17,923 nt of DNA from Candidatus Aminicenantota bacterium (lineage in GTDB: Bacteria; Acidobacteriota; UBA6911; RPQK01; JAJDTT01): assembly GCA_026706325.1 (NCBI GenBank), contig JAPOYZ010000409.1, positions 1 through 17,923 of the forward strand, read 5' to 3'. Positions 6,336-12,379 of this stretch are shown piece by piece. The stretch's first letter is position 1; each line of letters opens with the position of its first letter. A program made the position numbers and the translations under genes. The notes beneath the pieces are model-generated. The model did no database searches and had not been told where the DNA came from. It worked only from the letters and a program-made list of their open reading frames with translations.

Positions 6336-8243
6336 GTGGTAAAACCTCGGCGACATCTTGACCACCCCGGATTTCCGGAATTCCGTGCCTGTTTCTTCGG
6401 GGTGGCTTGTATCGCGTTGTTGTTTTTCGTTCCGTCCGCTGGACGACTCCAAGCGCAATCTGCCGGCGACGAAGCCCCTGCCGAGCCGACGTTGATCTCG
6501 GTCTTTCCTCCTGGCGGGCAAAAGGGGTCCGGCGTAGAGCTCGAGATCCGGGGAGAAGCTCTGGACGGCGCCTATTCGCTCGTCTTTGGTTCCTCCGGCC
6601 TGGAGGCCCGGGTCGGCGAAGTCGAGATGATTGAGGGGCCCGAACCGGCGGGTCCGTATCCCAAAAAGGAGAAATCGCTCCGCTTCTTTCGTGTCACGGC
6701 GCGCCTCACCGTGGATTCGTCGGTTCCCGCCGGAACCCATTCGTTTCGCTTGGTCTCTCATCGAGGGGTTTCCAACGCGCTTGACTTCCGGGTGGATGAA
6801 GGCGGTGTGATCAGTGAGATCGAGACCCCGCACCCGTCTGCGCGGCAGGCGCAGGAGATCGACGTCCCTGTCATCGTCAACGGCCGGATCGACGAGCATG
6901 GCGAGCTGGACGCCTACGGGTTCGACGCGGTTGCCGGTCAGGAGCTCACCTTTGAAATCACTCAGGCGGCGCACTTCGAGCCGCGCCTCGCCCTTTACCG
7001 GCCGACCGGGAGCTGGCTCGATCCCGACCGTCCCACTCGGCTGCTTTTCCGGGAGCAGGTGTCTACCGACCTGATTCCGCTTCGGCCCATTTATTCCTAC
7101 CGGGTGGCGGAGTCGGGCCGCTATTTGGTGGAAGTCGGATCGCTCTTGGGAAAAGGGGGTCCCGACTGTGGTTATCAGCTTCGGGTTCTGACCACCGGTC
7201 CCGCTCCGCAGGCCAGTTCCGAACCCACTTGGACCGAACGGGACTTCACCCGGAAGATCGACGGCGAGTGGACCGGCCGTCTCCGTTCCCGGACGGTCCA
7301 GCAGGCGAATCCCGGTTCCCATCCCGCGGAGACCGCCTCCGGCGCCGGGAGCTTGGCGGCGTCCCCCGATTCTCCTCGTTCGGCAGCGACTCCGGCTCCT
7401 GAGGGCCGGTCTCGCCTCCGCGAACAGGAGCCGAACGAGGTGCGCGGACAAGCCGTGCCGTTTACCGTCGGAGACATCGTCGAAGGCAACATAAACGCGC
7501 CTGGCGACCGCGACATCTACGCGTTCGAGGGGGAGGCGGGAGCAGAGCTGGTCTTCGAGCTCGAGACTTTCGGCATGGAGCCGCCCCATTTCAACCCGCG
7601 TATGGAGCTCTTCGGAGAAAATGGCGAATCGTTGCTGGCCAACGTTCACAAGCATGTGACGGTCTACAACGGCGGCGGCATTCCCAGTACGTTTCTGAAA
7701 ACGGTCGAACCCAAGATGGCGTACACCCTGGAGCGAAGCGGCCGGTACTTCCTGGAGGTCAGCGACATCACGGCGCGGTACGGCGGTCCGGATTTCGGGT
7801 ATCGGTTGCTTTTTCGCGCCCCGATTCCCCACGTCGGCGCCATCGCAGTGGACCCTTCCGACCGCATTAACCTGGTCCCGGGACGAGCCCGGAAACTGAG
7901 CATCGTCACACATCAGGAGGAAGGATTCGCCGGGGAGGTCCTCTTTGACGTTTCCAATTTGCCACCCGGTGTCCGGGTTTTCCCGGGAGCCGATGTGGAG
8001 AAGAAGGGTAACGCCCCCGTCAGCCAGCAGGAGGAAAATTTCCTGCCCGCCGTGCAGACGACGACCCTCGTCCTCTTGGCCGACCCGGATGCTGCAGTCA
8101 CCCGCATGCCGTCATTGGTCCGCTTGAACGCCAGGCCTGTGGTCGGCGGACGGGTTGGTGCAGACCTGCCCGTCGCGGAGATCCTGCTGATGGTGGTCGC
8201 CCCTGCCGGTCCGGATCAAGCCGCCGAGCAAGGGGGTTCATGA
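6336..8243 (+). CDS. Secreted PPC-domain / Ig-like protein
   Basis: This is a 635-residue exported protein. The signal peptide has a basic start, a hydrophobic core (about 19-33) and probable cleavage after RLQA (40). Residues about 51-100 ('PTLISVFPPGGQKGSGVELEI') look like an IPT/TIG-type Ig fold. Two bacterial pre-peptidase C-terminal (PPC) type beta-sandwiches follow: one near 175-280 ('GELDAYGFDAVAGQELTFEI') and one near 385-490 ('GDRDIYAFEGEAGAELVFEL'). They are separated by a Ser/Pro/Ala-rich linker (about 285-365). The last 135 residues look like another beta domain. No enzyme motif is visible, so a binding or scaffolding role at the cell surface is the likeliest reading. The start is GTG at 6336; only a weak GAAAG lies upstream, but later starts would remove the basic part of the signal peptide. 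The stop overlaps the next start (ATGA), so it is coupled to the DUF1549/1553 gene. Confidence 0.8.
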   Translation: MVKPRRHLDHPGFPEFRACFFGVACIALLFFVPSAGRLQAQSAGDEAPAEPTLISVFPPGGQKGSGVELEIRGEALDGAYSLVFGSSGLEARVGEVEMIEGPEPAGPYPKKEKSLRFFRVTARLTVDSSVPAGTHSFRLVSHRGVSNALDFRVDEGGVISEIETPHPSARQAQEIDVPVIVNGRIDEHGELDAYGFDAVAGQELTFEITQAAHFEPRLALYRPTGSWLDPDRPTRLLFREQVSTDLIPLRPIYSYRVAESGRYLVEVGSLLGKGGPDCGYQLRVLTTGPAPQASSEPTWTERDFTRKIDGEWTGRLRSRTVQQANPGSHPAETASGAGSLAASPDSPRSAATPAPEGRSRLREQEPNEVRGQAVPFTVGDIVEGNINAPGDRDIYAFEGEAGAELVFELETFGMEPPHFNPRMELFGENGESLLANVHKHVTVYNGGGIPSTFLKTVEPKMAYTLERSGRYFLEVSDITARYGGPDFGYRLLFRAPIPHVGAIAVDPSDRINLVPGRARKLSIVTHQEEGFAGEVLFDVSNLPPGVRVFPGADVEKKGNAPVSQQEENFLPAVQTTTLVLLADPDAAVTRMPSLVRLNARPVVGGRVGADLPVAEILLMVVAPAGPDQAAEQGGS

Positions 8244-10822
8244 ACTTTCACTGGTCCGATCGAATTTCTCTCACGAGGAATCGCCGACGGCGACTGTGCC
8301 CGGCCCTCTGCTCGACCGTTGCCGTCGTTTTCTTATTCCTCGCGTCCGCGCCGGCCGCCGTCGTTGAACCCGCGCCGAGCCATAGGCCGACGCTGCTGTC
8401 TCTGCGAATGGTGCCGGAGCAGGTGAGCCTTCAGCGCCCGGGGGCTTCCCAGCACTTCGTGGTCATGGGGACCTTCGCCGACGGACTGGAGCGGGACCTG
8501 ACTTCCGGCAGCCGGTTTCGTCTCTCCGATACCGCACTGGCCCGTGTGGACGATGGCGGCAGAGTGGTGGCCCTGGCGCCGGGGGAGGTGACTCTACGGG
8601 TCGAGAACGGAGGACACGAGGTCCGCTCGCAAATTCGAATCGATCCCGGCGCGGAGCCCAGACCCTTCCGTTTCGATCGCGACATCGCCTCCATACTGAC
8701 CAAACGGGGCTGCAACGCCAGCGAGTGCCACGGCAGCGTCAAGGGGCAGGGAGGATTCAAGCTCTCCCTCGACGGCCTCTATCCGGAGGAAGACCACGAG
8801 TGGATCGTCAAAGGTGGGATCTACCAGGTTCTCGTCATGGAATCCGGGGGGCCGCGAGTACCCCGCGTGAATCCGGAGCATCCGGAGCAGAGCCTGCTGC
8901 TGAAGAAGGCCACCATGCAGGTGGGCCACGTCGGCGGTGAGCGCATCGGCGCCGATTCCGCGGACTACGCCACCCTCCTGGATTGGATCCGGAAGGGGGC
9001 CGAATACGGCGACCGGAGTGAGGAGCGCCGGATCGAGCGGGTGACGGTCTTCCCGCGGGAAGCGGTGCTGGACGGCAAGGGCGTGCAGCAGCTTCTGGTG
9101 ACCGCTTACGGACCCGACGGCCGGAGCGAGGACATCAGTCACCAGGCTCGATACGTCTCCCAGAACCCCCACGTCGTGACCGTCGACGAGCATGGCCGGG
9201 TGACGGCCGCCGGAAGGGGAGAGACGACCGTATTGGTCCGCACCGCCGGTCATGCCGTCAGCGCACGCTTCGGAGTGGTGGACGCGTCGGCCCCGGTCGA
9301 TTTCAGAATCGAGCCCCGCAATCTCATCGACAAGCACGTCTTCGCCAAATTGCGGAAGTTTCAAATCCGTCCATCCGAGCTTTCCGGCGATTCGGAATTC
9401 CTCCGTCGCGTCTGTCTCGACATCACCGGCACGCTGCCGCCGCCGCATCGTGTCCGGGAATTCCTGGCCGACCGCGACCCGCGGAAACGGGACAAGCTCA
9501 TCGAGACTCTTCTGGACTCTCCCCAGTACGCGGACTATTGGAGCTTCCTGTTCGCGGACCTGTTCCGGGTGACCTACACCACCGTAGGCCCGATCAATGA
9601 GGTCAAGGCATACGACGACTGGGTGCGCAACGGCATCCTCCAGAACAAGCCGTACGACCGCATGGCGCGGGAACGCATCGCCGCTCAGGGGTTCGGGGCT
9701 CCCACCCGTCACTTTTTTCGCTATACGGAACTGATCGTGCCCCACGAGATCATGGCCGAGCAGGTCCGCCTTTTCATGGGGCGCCGGCTGGATTGCGCCC
9801 AGTGCCACAACCACCCCTTCGAGACCTGGAGCCAGGACCAGTTCTGGGGAATGACCGCCTTTTTCGGCAACCTCACGCAACTTCTGGATTCCCAATTGGT
9901 TTGGGACAATCCGGAGGGTGGGCGATCCTACGACATGAAACAGGAGGGTATCAAGACCGTCCATCCGCGCCGGAAGGAAGAAGTCCAGGCCAGGTTCATG
10001 GATGGGTCATATCTGACCGCGGAACAGGAGCGCGACCCGCGCATGGCGCTGGCCGACTGGATCATCGCCCAGCCCGCCTTCGCGGAGACCATCGTGAACC
10101 GGGTCTGGGGCTATTTCTTCGGCCGGGGAATCGTGGACCCGGTGGACGACTTCAAGGTGTCCAACCCGCCGACCCATCCCGTGCTGCTCTCCGCGCTGGC
10201 GGAAGACTTCGTGGAACACGGCTACGACCTGAAGCATCTCATGAGGCTGATCGCCCGGTCGCGGACCTACCAGTCTTCGGGAGTCCCCAACAGGACCAAC
10301 AGGGAAGATGGAATCAACTATGCGCGGGCGTTGGCCCGGCCGTTGCAGGCCACTGTCCTGCTGGACGCCATCTCCCACGCCACCGGAGTCCCGGAGGAGT
10401 TTCCGGTGCACCCCAAGACGGTGCGCACCGGTGCGGCTCGCCCGGGGGCCCGGGCCATCGACCTGATTCCCGAACTTTTCCCCTGTCATTTCCTCGACGT
10501 TTACGGACGGTCCATGCGCAAGTCGCTTCCGGAAAAGCCGTCCCTGACGTTGACCCAGGCCCTGCACATGTGGGCGGGATCGACCTATACCACCAAGATC
10601 ACGCAGGAAGGCGGACGTCTCGACCGGGCGCTGAAGGAAGGCCTGTCCGATTCCCGGATCATCGAAGACTTCTACCTGGCGGCGCTGTCGCGATACCCGA
10701 CCGAACGGGAACGATCCGACCTGGAAGCGTTTGTCCGGGAGGAATCCTCCCAACGGCCGGAGCAATTGGCGAACCTGATGTGGGCCCTCATCAGCTCGCG
10801 GGAGTTCGCATACAATCATTGA
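8240..10822 (+). CDS. DUF1549/DUF1553 protein with Big2 domains and two heme-like motifs
   Basis: This is an 860-residue exported protein with a signal peptide (RNRRRR at 13-18, hydrophobic core about 22-40). The order of domains is: a Big2-type Ig domain (about 58-134, with 'PGEVTLRVENGG'); a cytochrome-like region with the unusual C158-N-A-S-E-C163-H164 (CX4CH); a second Big2 domain (about 268-345, 'AAGRGETTVLVRTAGH'); DUF1549 (about 353-560) containing C519-A-Q-C522-H523 in the hallmark 'DCAQCHNHPF'; and DUF1553 (about 599-855, starting 'DPRMALADWI'). This is the normal architecture of the family in Planctomycetes and relatives, where it almost always neighbours a DUF1501 gene, as here. 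The molecular function of the family is not established. ATG 8240 has AGGGGG just upstream and overlaps the previous stop by ATGA. Confidence 0.9.
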   Translation: MNFHWSDRISLTRNRRRRLCPALCSTVAVVFLFLASAPAAVVEPAPSHRPTLLSLRMVPEQVSLQRPGASQHFVVMGTFADGLERDLTSGSRFRLSDTALARVDDGGRVVALAPGEVTLRVENGGHEVRSQIRIDPGAEPRPFRFDRDIASILTKRGCNASECHGSVKGQGGFKLSLDGLYPEEDHEWIVKGGIYQVLVMESGGPRVPRVNPEHPEQSLLLKKATMQVGHVGGERIGADSADYATLLDWIRKGAEYGDRSEERRIERVTVFPREAVLDGKGVQQLLVTAYGPDGRSEDISHQARYVSQNPHVVTVDEHGRVTAAGRGETTVLVRTAGHAVSARFGVVDASAPVDFRIEPRNLIDKHVFAKLRKFQIRPSELSGDSEFLRRVCLDITGTLPPPHRVREFLADRDPRKRDKLIETLLDSPQYADYWSFLFADLFRVTYTTVGPINEVKAYDDWVRNGILQNKPYDRMARERIAAQGFGAPTRHFFRYTELIVPHEIMAEQVRLFMGRRLDCAQCHNHPFETWSQDQFWGMTAFFGNLTQLLDSQLVWDNPEGGRSYDMKQEGIKTVHPRRKEEVQARFMDGSYLTAEQERDPRMALADWIIAQPAFAETIVNRVWGYFFGRGIVDPVDDFKVSNPPTHPVLLSALAEDFVEHGYDLKHLMRLIARSRTYQSSGVPNRTNREDGINYARALARPLQATVLLDAISHATGVPEEFPVHPKTVRTGAARPGARAIDLIPELFPCHFLDVYGRSMRKSLPEKPSLTLTQALHMWAGSTYTTKITQEGGRLDRALKEGLSDSRIIEDFYLAALSRYPTERERSDLEAFVREESSQRPEQLANLMWALISSREFAYNH

Positions 10823-10837
10823 GGAGGAGCGGCGGCT

Positions 10838-10863
10838 GGAGCGGCGGTTTTCTTACCGCCGAT
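10838..10863 (+). repeat. Dispersed palindromic element, copy 2
   Basis: CGGCGGTTTTCTTACCGCCG at 10842-10861 forms a 7-base stem (CGGCGGT / ACCGCCG) with a 6-base loop. With GGAG before and AT after, it matches the element at 1964-1989 (opposite strand) at 24 of 26 positions. It lies 15 bases after the DUF1549/1553 stop and upstream of the DUF1501 gene. A direct repeat, GGAGCGGCGG, is present at 10826-10835 and again at 10838-10847. As with copy 1, there is no T-run and it sits between co-oriented genes in the sense orientation. Confidence 0.7.
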
Positions 10864-10865
10864 CT

Positions 10866-10913
10866 CCATTGAAACAATGGGCCAAAAAGGGGAGCGGGCG
10901 ACTGAAACAGTGG
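10866..10913 (+). repeat. Two related small hairpins after palindromic copy 2
   Basis: CCATTGAAACAATGG (10866-10880) is a perfect 6-base stem around AAA. CGACTGAAACAGTGG (10899-10913) has the same layout with a 4-base stem ACTG/CAGT around AAA. The two 15-base strings match at 12 positions and begin 33 bases apart. Together with the larger palindrome they give three hairpins in the 119-base gap between the DUF1549/1553 and DUF1501 genes. They do not look like a standard terminator. Confidence 0.5.
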
Positions 10914-10941
10914 CTTCCCAAGGAATAACGGAGAAGAGACG

Positions 10942-12288
10942 TTGAAAGAATACCGGTGTTTCCAGTGCAGGCGGACCAGACTCGGCCGCCGCGATTTCCT
11001 CCGTGTCGGCTCCCTGAGCTTCCTCGGGATGAACGCCGGCGATCTCTTCAGGCTGGAACGTCTCCAAGCGGCGTCCAACGCCAAGCCGGCGGCGGGACAG
11101 GCTCAGGCGTGCATTCTCCTCTTCCTGGAGGGTGGCCCCAGCCAAATGGACACCTGGGACCCCAAGGGGAACACCAACTTCGGCTCCATCGCCACCAATG
11201 TCGACGGCATCCGCATCTCCGAACTCCTGCCCAAGACGGCCCAACACATGGACAAGCTCTCGCTGATCCGGTCCATGCGGACGCAGGAGACCAACCACCC
11301 GCAGGGAACCATCGAGTCCCTGACCGGCCATCGGCCCAGCCCCACCATGAAATTCCCGGGATTCGGGTCGATCGTGGCCAAGGAAATGGGCGCCCGCAAC
11401 AACATGCCGCCGTTCACCACGGTCCCCATGCCTTGGGAGAACGACTTCTACAACTACGAGGAGGCCTTCAAGGGCTCGTACATCGGAGCCGAGTATGACG
11501 CCATGGTCCTGCCGGACCCAAGCGGAGAGGAATTCGTCGTGCCCGATCTCCGGTTGCCCAAGACGGTCTCGGCCGCCGCCATCGAAGATCGGAAGACTCT
11601 GCTCAGCATCGTGGACCGGCACTACCGGTCCACCCAGGAGGTGGCCGAGTTCGGCAAGATGGACACCTACCGTGAGCAGGCGCTGGGCATGATCCTGTCA
11701 CCGCACGTCCAGAAGGCCTTCGACCTCTCCAGCGAATCGGAGAAGACCCGGGACGCGTACGGACGCCACCGCTTCGGACAGAGCGTGCTGATGGCCCGCC
11801 GCCTGGTGGAGGCCGGGTGCCGCTTTGTCACGGCGGCCGGCTACAAACACGGGCAGTGGGACACGCACGGGAGCAACGACAAGCGGATGAAGGAGGACTT
11901 GACGCCTCCCCTGGATAAGGCGCTCTCCGCTCTGTTGGAAGATCTGGACCAAAGAGGTCTGTGGGAATCGACGGTGGTGCTGGTCATGGGTGAGTTCGGA
12001 CGGACCCCCCACATCAATCCCGGCCTGGGCCGGGATCACTGGCCCCACTGCTGGTCGCTGGCGCTGGGCGGCGGCGGTATCCAGGGAGGACAGGTCATCG
12101 GCGTCAGCGACGACCGGGCCGCCTACGTTGCGGAACGCCCCATCTCCATCGGCGACCTCTACGCCACCATCTACAAGGCCCTGGGCATCGATTGGACCAA
12201 GACCTACATGGCGCCCGTGGGGCGACCCGTCTACATCGCCAACGGTTTCGACGACACCATGGGGCAGCCCATCCCGGAATTGATCTAA
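10942..12288 (+). CDS. DUF1501 family protein, Tat-exported
   Basis: This 448-residue protein has a twin-arginine leader, G-R16-R17-D-F-L-R-V, before a weakly hydrophobic stretch, which predicts folded export by the Tat system. The DUF1501 domain has the alkaline-phosphatase/sulfatase-like layout. It starts with 'ILLFLEGGPSQMDTWDPK' (about 58-75) and holds the conserved GEFGRTP (350-356) followed by 'GRDHWPHCW', where metal-binding residues are expected. It ends with the usual 'PISIGDLYATIYKALGID'. The family's biochemical activity is not established. TTG at 10942 is the likely start: GGAGAAG (10930-10936) lies five bases upstream, and a later start would break the Tat motif region. It is paired with the DUF1549/1553 gene, as is typical, although 119 bases with three hairpins separate them. 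Confidence 0.88.
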   Translation: MKEYRCFQCRRTRLGRRDFLRVGSLSFLGMNAGDLFRLERLQAASNAKPAAGQAQACILLFLEGGPSQMDTWDPKGNTNFGSIATNVDGIRISELLPKTAQHMDKLSLIRSMRTQETNHPQGTIESLTGHRPSPTMKFPGFGSIVAKEMGARNNMPPFTTVPMPWENDFYNYEEAFKGSYIGAEYDAMVLPDPSGEEFVVPDLRLPKTVSAAAIEDRKTLLSIVDRHYRSTQEVAEFGKMDTYREQALGMILSPHVQKAFDLSSESEKTRDAYGRHRFGQSVLMARRLVEAGCRFVTAAGYKHGQWDTHGSNDKRMKEDLTPPLDKALSALLEDLDQRGLWESTVVLVMGEFGRTPHINPGLGRDHWPHCWSLALGGGGIQGGQVIGVSDDRAAYVAERPISIGDLYATIYKALGIDWTKTYMAPVGRPVYIANGFDDTMGQPIPELI

Positions 12289-12379
12289 CCGCAAGCGCGT
12301 TTTGACCGCCTCTGACCGTCCCGATACGCCTTGGCTGCTCGGCTCCTGTCCGACTCTGGCCCGATCCGTTCCGAAACGG

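Noticed and set aside
6204..7913. Long minus-strand open frame of 569 codons opposite the PPC gene
   Set aside because: Low-complexity Arg/Gly/Val-rich translation with no domain signal. The plus strand carries a signal peptide and PPC motifs.
10838..10913. Hairpins read as an intrinsic terminator
   Set aside because: No run of T follows any stem, and the DUF1501 gene downstream belongs functionally with the upstream gene.
12302..12379. TTG start adding 26 residues to the reductase-hydratase fusion
   Set aside because: There is no ribosome binding site, and the added residues do not resemble any MDR N-terminus. ATG 12380 begins the typical first strand.
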